Assembly (NCBI GenBank): GCA_964570005.1
Contig: CAZMWE010000014.1
Location: 1 to 27,321, forward strand
Reading direction: 5' to 3'
DNA: 27,321 nt
DNA from: JAJZCD01 sp964570005
GTDB taxonomy: Bacteria; Patescibacteriota; Saccharimonadia; Saccharimonadales; UBA4665
Shown here piece after piece: positions 6,493 through 13,796 of the stretch. How positions within the stretch are numbered: the stretch's first letter is position 1; each line of letters starts with the position of its first letter. Below the pieces are notes generated by a model. That model saw only the letters and a program-made list of their open reading frames with translations, ran no database searches and had not been told where the DNA came from. A program made the position numbers and the translations under genes.

Positions 6493-6927
6493 ATGATTAT
6501 TAGGGCTAAACTACAAAATGACAAGCGGGCTTACAGAGATATCTACGTCGATCCGTTTGTAAATCTGCACATTATTGCTTCGTATGTCGTGGGTGCGTTT
6601 GGGTTTAATTTTGACCAAAGTTTTGGCTTCTTCCGGTCTTCGGATATATACGGCAAAGGGAAAGATCTTGAGCACTACGAACTCTTCTACGATATAGATC
6701 AAGAGGTGGAAGAAAACTGCGGCAGTGTTGCGCATACAATTGTCTCCGATATTTTTGTGGCGAACAAGCAGAAATGGTGGATGCTATTCGATTATGGAGA
6801 CGATTGGGTCTTTGAACTTGAATGTAAGGACATAGACGACGAAGGCCGATTGAAAAGTGGCACTGTTATAAAGACTGGCGGTGAGGCGCCGGAACAATAC
6901 GAACGGCATACTTTGCGCGAAAAATAG
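6493..6927 (+). CDS. pRiA4b ORF-3-like protein
   Basis: 144 residues. The segment FDYGDDWVFELECKDI near residues 98-113, preceded by an EHYELFYDIDQE-type core, matches the plasmid pRiA4b ORF-3-like family, a soluble fold common on mobile elements and in accessory regions and of no agreed function. AAGG lies 8 nt before the ATG. Last gene of the Fic operon. The family's habit of travelling with mobile DNA fits the repeat-bounded setting. Confidence 0.75.
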   Translation: MIIRAKLQNDKRAYRDIYVDPFVNLHIIASYVVGAFGFNFDQSFGFFRSSDIYGKGKDLEHYELFYDIDQEVEENCGSVAHTIVSDIFVANKQKWWMLFDYGDDWVFELECKDIDDEGRLKSGTVIKTGGEAPEQYERHTLREK

Positions 6928-6964
6928 CAAAAAGTAGCAACAATTCACGACTTGATCAGGGGGT

Positions 6965-7161
6965 CGGTCTAGGAACCCGGTCGGGTTTTCGTCTGCTGAG
7001 TCCCTCGGGAGGAGAGCGACTGGGTTCGAACCAAAATAACAGAGGTAAGCAAGCAAAAACCGCCGTTTCCGGCGGTTCCAACCTGTTGTGCGTTAGAACA
7101 ACATTTGAGCTTTCTTGCCTGACCAAGGAGAGAAGTTAAGGGCCGGTCTAGGAACCCGGTC
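6965..7161. repeat. 18-nt direct repeat pair
   Basis: CGGTCTAGGAACCCGGTC occurs at 6965-6982 and 7144-7161, 179 bp apart, bracketing the hairpins between the pRiA4b-like gene and the truncated kinase. Confidence 0.7.
7050..7077. terminator. Rho-independent terminator
   Basis: Stem AACCGCCG (7058-7065) with CGGCGGTT (7070-7077), 8 bp, loop TTTC. On the minus strand it ends in TTTTTGC, so it best serves minus-strand transcription from the kinase remnant; it may also stop the Fic operon. Confidence 0.7.
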
Positions 7162-7208
7162 TGGGTATTTCACTGCTTGGTCTGGCTCAGCTTACCGGTC
7201 TTGAACCT

Positions 7209-7667
7209 TTAGTCTGAAATACTATTTTGTATCCATCGGGTAATTTCCGGTACGTTGACCGTACTAAAGTCGGTAGTATCGACTATGCGTATTGGTCCAT
7301 CAACATCGAGCGGTTGGTCTTCTTTGTTCTTGATGCGCTCGTGAAAGCTTGCCGCGTAGTCTTTGACTGTGCCGGTATCATTGTGTCCGGGATGGCGATC
7401 CCGGTGTTGACGATCAAAATAGCGCTGGGCAAGTACATTGACCTCGGTACGGCATACAATTTGTATGATATAACAGTCATACGTTTCTTGCCAGCCTCGA
7501 AACTTCTCACTTGCCAACGTGGGTGAATAGTTACTCTCGAGTACCAGGGATTCACCATTTTTCAGATGCTGCTCGGTAATATAGTCCATGATACCGAATG
7601 TGGCGTGAGCTAATTTTGCCGAGAAAGCTATATACCCAGTAGAGGAAGTAGTACGTACAGGAGCGAG
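7209..7667 (-). pseudogene. 5'-truncated P-loop (AAA_33-type) kinase
   Basis: The 126 residues from the first ATG (7589) match the middle and end of small AAA_33/zeta-like P-loop kinases: ITEQHLKNGESLVLESNYSP, IIQIVCRTEVNVLAQRYFDR, RHPGHND. The recognisable sequence continues upstream of that ATG without a start (AFSAKLAHATFGIMDYITEQ) to an in-frame TAA at 7668-7670. The N-terminal Walker A loop, about 60 residues in the family, is missing, so ATP binding should be lost. A small hairpin GCGAG/CTCGC lies at the break point (about 7663-7676). Most likely a remnant cut by recombination. Confidence 0.7.
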
Positions 7668-7735
7668 TTAGCTCGCAGGTTTAAACGTGAGCCCTATGAT
7701 TGTACAAGGGTTAGCAGCGGGGGAGATATATAACG

Positions 7736-8760
7736 TTAGTCAGAGTATTCCTTAAGTAGAGAACTAAGGCTTAATTTCTTAAGGGCCCCAGATTCAATCC
7801 TGTGAACATTCTCACGAGTGCAGCCGAGCATCCGGCCAACCTCATCAAGGGTCATTGGATCAGGGCTTAGAAATCGTAGTTTGAGTACTCGCGCCTCACG
7901 TGGCTTTAGTCCATCAAGCGCTCTCGCTATATCATCAGCCTGTGTTGCCCTAATCGCAGCGTTACTAGGTGAGACCTCATCTGCATCTGCATCCACTATC
8001 ATATCTTGCAACTCGTTTGTGCCGTCATCACCTATCGGCGCATTAAAGCTGACTGGCGACGCAACCTGATATGCTTTTATGACCTTTTCGACCTTTTCCA
8101 GCTTAACATCCATCTCCGCAGCCAGTTCCTCGGGTGTGGGTTCACGATTAAGTTCTGAAAGCAACTGGCGCCGGACACGATCTACTCGCCTAACCTGTTC
8201 CTCCATATGGACTGGCAACCGTATGCCGCGACCCTGATCCGCCATACCTCGTTGGATAGCCTGGCGGATCCACCACGTGGCGTAGGTACTGAATTTATAG
8301 CCTTTTGTGTAATCAAATTTCTCTATAGCACGCACGAGCCCTATGTTGCCCATTTGTACTAGATCCAGGAGCTCAAACCCACTGTCCCGTCGTTTCTTGG
8401 CAACGCTAACAACCAAGCGGAGGTTTGCCTCAAGCATCTGTGCCTTAGCACGCTGGCCTTCTTCGGCAACCACTTCCAAGTCTTCGCGCCATACACCAGC
8501 AGCGGTTACACTAAGCTGTCCCAGCTTTTCTTCTGCATACAGCCCGGCCTCTATCCTTTTCGCAAGCTCTACTTCCTGTTCGGCGTCTAAAAAGGGACTC
8601 TACCTATCGATTTTAAGTAGGTATGTACGATGTCCGCCGCAGGTGAGTCGTCGTCAAGTTCATCAGCTCCTAATAGATAAGTTTCCTCGATTGCACCAGG
8701 AACTACGTCGTCTACTGCTTCTGCATGTACGGTTGCAGGTCTTTCTCCGAGGGGCGGCAT
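7736..8760 (-). CDS. Sigma-70 family factor, interrupted by a -1 frameshift
   Basis: Read with one -1 shift the product is 341 residues: an acidic N-terminus, region 1.2 (DIVHTYLKSIGRVPF-LDAEQEVELAKRIEAG across the shift), region 2 (NLRLVVSVAKK, KFSTYATWWIRQAI), region 3 and region 4 (TLDEVGRMLGCTRENVHRIE). The spelling is closest to actinobacterial RpoD/SigB-type (group 1 or 2) factors; it recruits RNA polymerase to promoters. The first 57 codons (8760-8587) end at TAG just after CCCTTTT (minus strand, 8596-8590), and the rest lies in the -1 frame. C-CCT-TTT is a slippery heptamer of X-XXY-YYZ form, so programmed -1 frameshifting is possible. A lost T in the T5 run, in nature or in sequencing, is the alternative. 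No other start with a ribosome site serves the downstream frame. Confidence 0.8.
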
Positions 8761-8771
8761 ATTACTTACTA

Positions 8772-8801
8772 TTTATAACATATTGTCGCGCAAGTTTACA
8801 A
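8772..8801 (-). promoter_or_regulatory. Promoter of the sigma factor gene
   Basis: Minus-strand -35 TTGTAA (8801-8796), 18-nt spacer, -10 TATAAA (8777-8772), 11 nt before the ATG. The predicted 5' untranslated region is only about 4 nt, and there is no ribosome site. Confidence 0.55.
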
Positions 8802-9090
8802 CTTCGTGCGCTTAACCACTACACACCTCAATCCGGTGTTAGCCTAGTGTTCCTTGTTTGCGATTAAAAAAGATCAAGTCGGACGCTACGTGCAGATAAT
8901 ATCCGGCCGACCATGACGCCACTACAATGACAGAGGGCGGACCAATTCTGAAACCGGGGGCCTTGCTTAACTGAAGTTTAAGGCTCCATTCTTTGTGTAA
9001 ACGTACTGAAAAGTTCGGTTTCCAGTCTGCCCTACATAAAAATAGAACTCCGAAACAAGGAGTTATATCGTTTGTATTAGTTACATATCT

Positions 9091-9198
9091 CAACCGCCTT
9101 TGACGAATTGGAACCGCATCAAGGCTGAACTGATAGAGATGTGGCAGATTGTGAAGGCCGCGCAGCAATTTAATCTGTCGATAGCTAAGGGGCTTTGA
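9091..9198 (+). pseudogene. Coding tail type B, copy 1
   Basis: 35-codon frame ending in TGA (9196-9198): QPPLTNWNRIKAELIEMWQI, then VKAAQQFNLSIAKGL. A second copy at 23464-23574 keeps KAELIEMWQIVK and the ending (AKGL) while many third codon positions differ, so both descend from the C-terminus of a real protein. It follows a hairpin (9046-9064), as the type A tails do. No start or upstream part is present. Confidence 0.5.
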
Positions 9199-9403
9199 TG
9201 GAACTCAGCAGGGCTAGTGAGCGAGCTTCACAGCTATGGTTGCGGGACTTTTGATGATAGATGGCGGCAGTACTTATGAATAGTTCAGAGTTTCTGACTC
9301 ACTTCAACAAATCATGTCTTGTCAGTGAGGGGTTTCGATAAGCTTAATCAGCCATATCAGCGTACCCCTCGGACGCTCACAGTGTGCAGATAGCACCTTA
9401 GGT

Positions 9404-9418
9404 ACCTACAGTGTAGGT
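9404..9418. promoter_or_regulatory. 15-bp palindrome ACCTACA-G-TGTAGGT
   Basis: Perfect 7-bp arms around one base, lying at the left border of the GC-rich segment. The TACA...TGTA core recalls BlaI/CopY-type operators, but no such regulator or target gene is adjacent. Orphan operator or border element; unassigned. Confidence 0.4.
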
Positions 9419-9651
9419 GCGCAGGCCTTGTGGGGCCGATCGAGGAAGTTAAGGATGCCTTCAGCTGTCGCCGCAGTAGTTCGAGCAGTCGCTGAACTGG
9501 CAGCAACCGAAAGGTACGTGGTAGCACCGCGCTCCGATAATACCGGTGCTCGGCACAGGCCTCGTAGCCAGGAGCGTGAGCTCCTCGAGCGTGACCGGGC
9601 GCACGATGGGCAAGCCGGTAAGGGCTCCTCTCTCGGTGTACGAGTGGCCAT

Positions 9652-10371
9652 TTACAGGCCGAGTGTCCTCAGGAGATGCTGGAACTCGTTGTCTTCGGGT
9701 GACGCTTGCTCCCATTCAGGGTGCGCCCAGACATCGCCCCGCTCGCTGTTGGAGCTACCGACTTTGGCGCCCGCCAACGCGCGTATGGTACGAGGCCACG
9801 TGAGAGCAGCCCCGTCACTCCACGGGAACAATATGGTGTCGTGCGTCCCAAACCCCTGGGCAGTGAAGGTGATTCCCTCCGACAGACATGTTGTTGAGCC
9901 CAGAGGGCAAATAACGGGCGTCGTTCTGTCCTCACCGCTACCCTGGCGCCAGGATCCAAGCGCACCACCCTGCGGTGGTCCGTTGGTACTGATCAGGGTA
10001 AGCACCCCATTGCAGAACTCTTGCGCGTTGATATCCCGGCACAGCTTGATCCCTACCCACTGCTGGAACCAGCCATGATCCCCACAGGGGAGGATCGTGA
10101 TCGGGCTATAGACCGCTCCGAACGATGAGAGACAGTGGTCAGAGTGGTCTTCGGGAGTCATCGTCCCGGTGAACGTCCAGCCGGTCAGGTAGCGTGGCAA
10201 CGCTGACGATGACGACGAAGCCGTCGCGCCTGCGTTCGCCGACCCCGGGCCGACACCAGCACACGCCGCAAGCAGGCCCATCCCGAGGACCATGGCTATG
10301 ACAGCACGCCACCTGGTCCATACCTGCCTCAGGTGCTGTGCGCGGTACGTAGAACTACTTGTGCAGTTCAC
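9652..10371 (-). CDS. Secreted lipoprotein of unknown function, GC-rich
   Basis: 239 residues from a GTG start at 10371, chosen because GAAAGG lies 6 nt upstream. The frame is open further to 10467, but those residues look unlike protein. An Arg-rich N-terminus leads into a hydrophobic segment ending in the lipobox LLAAC, then an Ala/Ser-rich linker (GSANAGATASSSSSALPRY), typical of exported lipoproteins anchored outside the membrane. The mature part has six or more Cys and many Trp/Gly (HCLSSFGAVYSPITILPCGDHGWFQQWVG, CPLGSTTC). I know no family. The DNA is clearly richer in G+C than its neighbours, suggesting transfer, perhaps from an actinobacterium. Candidate promoter: -35 TTGACG near 10530, -10 TACTAA, about 130 nt upstream. 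Confidence 0.6.
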   Translation of the reverse strand: MNCTSSSTYRAQHLRQVWTRWRAVIAMVLGMGLLAACAGVGPGSANAGATASSSSSALPRYLTGWTFTGTMTPEDHSDHCLSSFGAVYSPITILPCGDHGWFQQWVGIKLCRDINAQEFCNGVLTLISTNGPPQGGALGSWRQGSGEDRTTPVICPLGSTTCLSEGITFTAQGFGTHDTILFPWSDGAALTWPRTIRALAGAKVGSSNSERGDVWAHPEWEQASPEDNEFQHLLRTLGL

Positions 10372-10662
10372 AGTCAACCTTTCTTGCTCGTTGGGCACAT
10401 CTTCTGGCAGATCGCCATAAGACCGCCATACGATAACATCACATAAATCGCCGGTCAAATTAATCAAGATCAGCTAAAGACCACCTCCGCAGAAAAGTAC
10501 GTTAAAATTAGTACCTCATCTAGAAGTGCCGTCAAGAAAATGAGCCGAACACGACCGCCCAGACACCCGGAACATTAGCCTCTTCTTGATTTGGTGACAA
10601 TTTGTATATAATTGCGTAAAAAATAGATAATGCATGTAGCCACGCATTTCCAAATAAAAATA

Positions 10663-10685
10663 ACCTCTGCCCAAAAAACAGAGGT
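10663..10685. terminator. Hairpin ACCTCTG/CAGAGGT
   Basis: 7-bp stem (10663-10669, 10679-10685) with an A-rich loop, followed by CAAAATGCTCATGGCTCGGC. That following sequence is identical to the one after the hairpin at 16684-16705, so the two junctions share an ancestor. Confidence 0.6.
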
Positions 10686-10696
10686 CAAAATGCTCA

Positions 10697-10845
10697 TGGC
10701 TCGGCGTTTCCTTCTGGAATATAACCATTGCAGAAGGAAGTGAATCTAACGTCAAGGAAATATGTAGCCTGATTGATGAAGATACTATTGAGGAGGAACA
10801 GGTACGTTAATGCAACTCCAGCGATCTGCACGTAAGCCCCCTGAC
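10697..10845 (+). pseudogene. Coding tail type C followed by a PLD-gene start relic
   Basis: After the shared hairpin junction the frame reads WLGVSFWNITIAEGSESNVK, then EICSLIDEDTIEEEQVR, stop TAA at 10808-10810. It occupies the same place as tail type A but is a different sequence. The bases after the stop (TTAATGCAACT-CCAGCGATCTGCA) match the start of the PLD-like gene at 119-147, with a 3-nt deletion, and then lose similarity. So the locus is a decayed copy of the tail-plus-PLD arrangement seen at 1-600, with another tail in place. AGGAGGAACAG precedes the stop. Confidence 0.5.
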
Positions 10846-10873
10846 CCGTTTGGTCTAAGGTTATGTGTGTAGT

Positions 10874-11122
10874 TCATAATCCCAATGCAGCCTGTAACTT
10901 CCACTTATCGAAGCCGAGTATCTTAGTGATCTTTCCGTTGCCATCATCGATAACCGTGAACGGAACGCCTATGACGCCGTTACTGATCTCAATGTACTCT
11001 TGCATAACCGACGGGTTGGTATCGGTGACTTTGTAGACATAGAGAATGTTATGCTCATCAAGCCATCTGCGCAGGGCGCCACAAAAGGTGCAGGTAGTTG
11101 CTGAGTAGATAGTTACGTGCAT
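10874..11122 (-). CDS. Glutaredoxin-like protein
   Basis: 82 residues, a single glutaredoxin/thioredoxin fold: HVTIYSATTCTFCGALRRWL with active-site CTFC (Cys10-Cys13), then GVPFTVIDD (the cis-Pro loop) and ILGFDKWKLQAAL. Cytoplasmic thiol-disulphide oxidoreductase, similar to NrdH/Grx3-type small proteins. I start at 11122 because AAGGAGCAAG stands just upstream; the frame opens at 11155, inside the DipZ-like gene. It lies 22 bp after that gene's stop on the same strand, so the two are co-transcribed. Confidence 0.85.
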   Translation of the reverse strand: MHVTIYSATTCTFCGALRRWLDEHNILYVYKVTDTNPSVMQEYIEISNGVIGVPFTVIDDGNGKITKILGFDKWKLQAALGL

Positions 11123-11144
11123 GACTTGCTCCTTGTTTTTGTCA

Positions 11145-12866
11145 TTAGTTTCCAAAGGTGAAGGTGTCCAGTGATACGCCTGGTGGCACGTCTAACGTTA
11201 TGATGCCGCTCGTAAACTTAGGAAAGCTGGCAATGCGGTATAGGTTCGGCATGCTGATAGCTACTTGGCTGTTCGCGACGTCAGCGCCGGCGTAGCCAGC
11301 CTGAGTGATAGGTTTATCGTTGAAGCTGATATTGACCGTTCCCGGACTTATTGTGCCACCAACAAGATACACATTTTTGGAGGCGACGTTTATCTCTAGT
11401 CTCGCGTTCTTAACAGCTGTGATCGAAGTTCCTGACACATTCCATTCTCCCGACAGGCTCCAGTCCGAAGCGCCTAATGACTTCGCAAAAGCATAGGCTT
11501 GATCTGACTGGCTGCCAAGTCGCGGCGATCCGACGTAAGCATTAGCACGGTCGGTGCCAAGATAGGTTTCGGGTGTCTGGTTCTCGTTGACTGGCGCTGG
11601 TGTATTACCTGGAGCAACGAGCTTCGGAGATAGCTGAACCCCACTATTCTCTGCTAGTAGTCCACGGATAGCTTGTTCCATTTGGTTGTACTCTCCCTCG
11701 CCAAAATCTGCTCGCCGGATGCTTCCGTTCTGATCTATGAGGTATTCCGCCGGCCAGTATTCATTTTGATAGGCACCCCAGGTTGCCAAGTTACCATCAA
11801 TGGCAACCGGATAGGTGATATTGTCCTGCTTGACTGCCACCTCAACGTTGCTGGGCATTTTCTCGTAAGAGAACTCTGGTGCTTCGATGCCGACAACTAC
11901 CAGACCGTCTTTCTGATATGCCTGGTACCAGCCCTCGACGTACGGAATTGAGCGGATGCAGTTGATGCAGGTATACGTCCAGAAGTCTACGAGCACTACT
12001 TTACCCCTAAGCTGGGATAGTGTGAGCGGGCCCCCATTCACCCAATCCTGAATGCCTACAAACTCAGGTGCTTGCACTCCTGGCTGTACATTATATAGGC
12101 TGGCGCTATTAGACACCGTTGGCACTTTGGCGTTCGTTTGTTTGGGGATAAGCTTCGAACTGAAATGGTCAAAGTTGAGCGGCGTGTGGTTGGCCATCCA
12201 GACCTGCAGCTTAGTCCCGCTGCCCGTAACAATCAGTATGCCAACAAGGACAAATAATGCCCCTAAGCCACGCTGAAATGCACCACGTGGATCGCTCGCA
12301 AAACGCAGCCGAGTCGTCAACCGTTGTCCGTAGTAACTGACCGCCAGAAGTATGAGCGCGAGACCGAAAACGTAGCTTACGATATACGACATGGCAGTAG
12401 TGAAATGAGCTGGCAGTACACTCGCCAAGATGTAGGCGTAGACCGGACTGCAGCTGGAAAACACTGGACCGAGGGCGGCGCCCGTAATAACCGGGCCTAG
12501 CCATTCCTGCCTGCTGCTTGTGCCTTTACCGAGCAGGCTCTGTGCGCGGTGTTCAATCCCGAGCGTGCCAATGAGCTGGACGTAGGCGAACGGAAATAAG
12601 GTTGCGAGCCCAAGTGCCACAATGATACCGCCTGAGATGTAGGTAAAAACCTGCGGTGGTACGCTAATGAGCAATGTTGTTGCCTTGAGTAGTACCGTGA
12701 ATAGTATCAGCGAAGCCGCCAAAGATAGTGCAATCAGGAATGGCCGCCGTTTATCCTTAGTATCTCCAGAGATCGAGCCTCCGATAATAACAGGCAGCAA
12801 CGGCAGAACACATGGTGCTAGTACGGTTAGGATGCCTGCTATGAATGCTCCGATAAGTAGAAACAT
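11145..12866 (-). CDS. DipZ-like CcdA-thioredoxin membrane protein
   Basis: 573 residues. Residues 1-215 form a CcdA-type six-helix electron conduit (APCVLPLLPVIIGG with Cys19; FSSCSPVYAYIL with Cys139). Residues about 255-400 are a TlpA-like thioredoxin domain with active site CINC (Cys300, Cys303) in VDFWTYTCINCIRSIPYVEG. Residues about 430-573 are a beta-rich C-terminal domain. The order matches DipZ of Mycobacterium: electrons pass from cytoplasmic thiols across the membrane to reduce external disulphides. Linked to glutaredoxin downstream and a Met-rich membrane protein upstream (19-bp gap), so a membrane redox operon is likely. Its promoter is the palindrome-controlled one at 13180-13208. 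Confidence 0.9.
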   Translation of the reverse strand: MFLLIGAFIAGILTVLAPCVLPLLPVIIGGSISGDTKDKRRPFLIALSLAASLILFTVLLKATTLLISVPPQVFTYISGGIIVALGLATLFPFAYVQLIGTLGIEHRAQSLLGKGTSSRQEWLGPVITGAALGPVFSSCSPVYAYILASVLPAHFTTAMSYIVSYVFGLALILLAVSYYGQRLTTRLRFASDPRGAFQRGLGALFVLVGILIVTGSGTKLQVWMANHTPLNFDHFSSKLIPKQTNAKVPTVSNSASLYNVQPGVQAPEFVGIQDWVNGGPLTLSQLRGKVVLVDFWTYTCINCIRSIPYVEGWYQAYQKDGLVVVGIEAPEFSYEKMPSNVEVAVKQDNITYPVAIDGNLATWGAYQNEYWPAEYLIDQNGSIRRADFGEGEYNQMEQAIRGLLAENSGVQLSPKLVAPGNTPAPVNENQTPETYLGTDRANAYVGSPRLGSQSDQAYAFAKSLGASDWSLSGEWNVSGTSITAVKNARLEINVASKNVYLVGGTISPGTVNISFNDKPITQAGYAGADVANSQVAISMPNLYRIASFPKFTSGIITLDVPPGVSLDTFTFGN

Positions 12867-12885
12867 ATGTGCTACGAGTAGTCGA

Positions 12886-13143
12886 TTAGTTTGTGGCGTT
12901 CATGGTATCTGCCGAACTTGAGGTGTTCATCATAGCGTTGTGAGCGGCCATTTCATCGGATTGTTTTTGTTTCATGGCGGCATTCGTTTCGGCTTTCATG
13001 ATTGCGTCCTTCTCCATGGCACTATTCGCCATCATGGCGTGGGTGTTGTTGGTTTGGTCCTTGTGGTGTACCACGAGGCCAGTACCGATTGAAAATGCCG
13101 CAACTAAGACGATGGCAACAACGACTATTACTTTTGTATTCAT
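12886..13143 (-). CDS. Small Met/His-rich anchored protein
   Basis: 85 residues. One N-terminal membrane segment (VIVVVAIVLVAAFSIGTGLVV, about 5-25) followed by an exposed polar tail containing HH, HAMM, several AM(E/K) pairs and AAHNAMM. Met and His residues spaced this way occur in copper-binding or copper-chaperone peptides, and the tail could also simply be oxidisable. No known family. A good ribosome site (GGAGGG) lies 8 nt before the ATG. First gene of the operon with the DipZ-like protein and glutaredoxin, so a role in metal or oxidant handling outside the membrane is a reasonable guess. Confidence 0.7.
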   Translation of the reverse strand: MNTKVIVVVAIVLVAAFSIGTGLVVHHKDQTNNTHAMMANSAMEKDAIMKAETNAAMKQKQSDEMAAHNAMMNTSSSADTMNATN

Positions 13144-13179
13144 GAAATCTACCCTCCGAGTTTATTGGTTATGTTTCAG

Positions 13180-13208
13180 AGTGTAGGCTATTAAAAATGT
13201 AAAGTCAA
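13180..13208 (-). promoter_or_regulatory. Promoter of the Met-rich/DipZ/glutaredoxin operon
   Basis: Minus-strand -35 TTGACT (13208-13203), 17-nt spacer, -10 TACACT (13185-13180). The -35 box lies in the centre of the palindrome 13194-13219, so a bound repressor would exclude RNA polymerase. Confidence 0.7.
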
Positions 13209-13219
13209 CTTTACATTTT
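13194..13219. promoter_or_regulatory. Operator palindrome AAAATGTAAAGT-CA-ACTTTACATTTT
   Basis: 12-bp perfect arms around two bases, covering the -35 box of the redox operon and the stop of the preceding membrane gene. A related sequence, AGTTAACTTTACAAT (about 13797-13811), lies between the promoter and start of the XRE gene, pointing to that regulator as the likely binder. Confidence 0.7.
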
Positions 13220-13576
13220 GTCATTGCTAATGTAATTCGTAATCTTGGCGAGTACCATACCCGCCAGGCCAATAACCAACCACATATCTAGGTGATGCTG
13301 CAGGGTTTGAACGGCAACGCCGATCGTCAGTACGGCCGCTCCTGTCAAATACGCCGAGCGGCCGGTTTGAGCCATAAGCTGGTATTCCCGCTCGTCGCGT
13401 GGTGATTCACGCCAAACGAACACGCCGAGTCCGAACACTAGCATTGCAAGAACGGCTATACAAACCACTATTAGACCCATAGGCATCCAGTATGGGTGGA
13501 CTAGGAGCGCCAGTACGGCGAGAACTGCCACGCTCATCCCAAGCTCACTGCTAAATTTTTGTATGTTGCGGGTCAT
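13211..13576 (-). CDS. Four-helix membrane protein paired with XRE regulator
   Basis: 121 residues with four predicted membrane segments (about 13-29, 33-53, 77-90, 97-113) and a cytoplasmic connecting loop ESPRDEREYQLMAQTGRSAY. The RDERE loop resembles the DUF2178-like small membrane proteins often encoded beside an XRE regulator; the family assignment is tentative. Start overlaps the XRE stop (ATGA), showing translational coupling. Its function may be to sense or modulate the regulator, by analogy only. Confidence 0.75.
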   Translation of the reverse strand: MTRNIQKFSSELGMSVAVLAVLALLVHPYWMPMGLIVVCIAVLAMLVFGLGVFVWRESPRDEREYQLMAQTGRSAYLTGAAVLTIGVAVQTLQHHLDMWLVIGLAGMVLAKITNYISNDKM

Positions 13577-13785
13577 ATGCTAAAGATCTCCTCTACCGGG
13601 CGTTTGAGTGTCCGGCTCAATTTAATGGCAAGCAATACAGAAGGAATGTAGTTTCCCTTCTCAATGGCGATAACCGTCTGTCGCGTCACGCCAATTCTGT
13701 CGGCTAGCTGTTGCTGGGTAAGCCTTGTCTCCTTACGCAGCGCGGTGACGTTATTGTTTACAACTTCATTTCGTTTATAGAACAT
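13573..13785 (-). CDS. XRE-family transcriptional regulator
   Basis: 70 residues, almost wholly one Cro/C1-type helix-turn-helix: VTALRKETRLTQQQLADRIG (13-32) then VTRQTVIAIEKGNYIPSVLLAIKLSRTLKRPVEEIF. It belongs to the short YozG/YgzD-like group with Arg-Gln-Thr-Val recognition helix. An extended -10 (TGCTATGAT, minus strand, about 13818-13810) precedes it, and the ACTTTACA half-site sits just downstream of that -10, so autorepression is likely. It probably also controls the redox operon through the palindrome at 13194-13219. Confidence 0.88.
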   Translation of the reverse strand: MFYKRNEVVNNNVTALRKETRLTQQQLADRIGVTRQTVIAIEKGNYIPSVLLAIKLSRTLKRPVEEIFSI

Positions 13786-13796
13786 TTCAAAAGTCT

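Larger units (their letters stand above)
6928..7208. other. Repeat-rich intergenic region
   Basis: 281 bp holding two copies of an 18-nt repeat (6965-6982, 7144-7161), a diverged T-arm-like start ACTGGGTTCGAAC (7019-7031) followed by AACAGAGGT and an A-rich run, a GC-rich hairpin (7058-7077), and a second hairpin GTTGT...ACAAC (about 7085-7102) whose surroundings resemble 16216-16256. No gene. Confidence 0.6.
8802..9651. other. Gene-poor stretch with hairpin, coding tail B and palindrome
   Basis: About 850 bp between the sigma promoter and the end of the lipoprotein gene. It contains hairpin AACTCC/GGAGTT (9046-9064), the coding-tail relic 9091-9198, and the palindrome at 9404-9418. Reading frames here are short and unlike known proteins. 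From about 9400 rightward the base composition turns GC-rich. Confidence 0.5.

Noticed and set aside
8839..9168. Minus-strand 109-codon frame
   Set aside because: It is antisense to tail B copy 1, which has coding-type conservation on the plus strand.
9428..10078. Plus-strand reading frame of 216 codons opposite the lipoprotein
   Set aside because: GC-rich DNA leaves long open antisense frames; the minus-strand product has a lipobox, linker and ribosome site, and the plus-strand one resembles nothing.
10516..10755. Minus-strand 79-codon frame
   Set aside because: It crosses the hairpin and tail C relic, has no ribosome site and unnatural composition.
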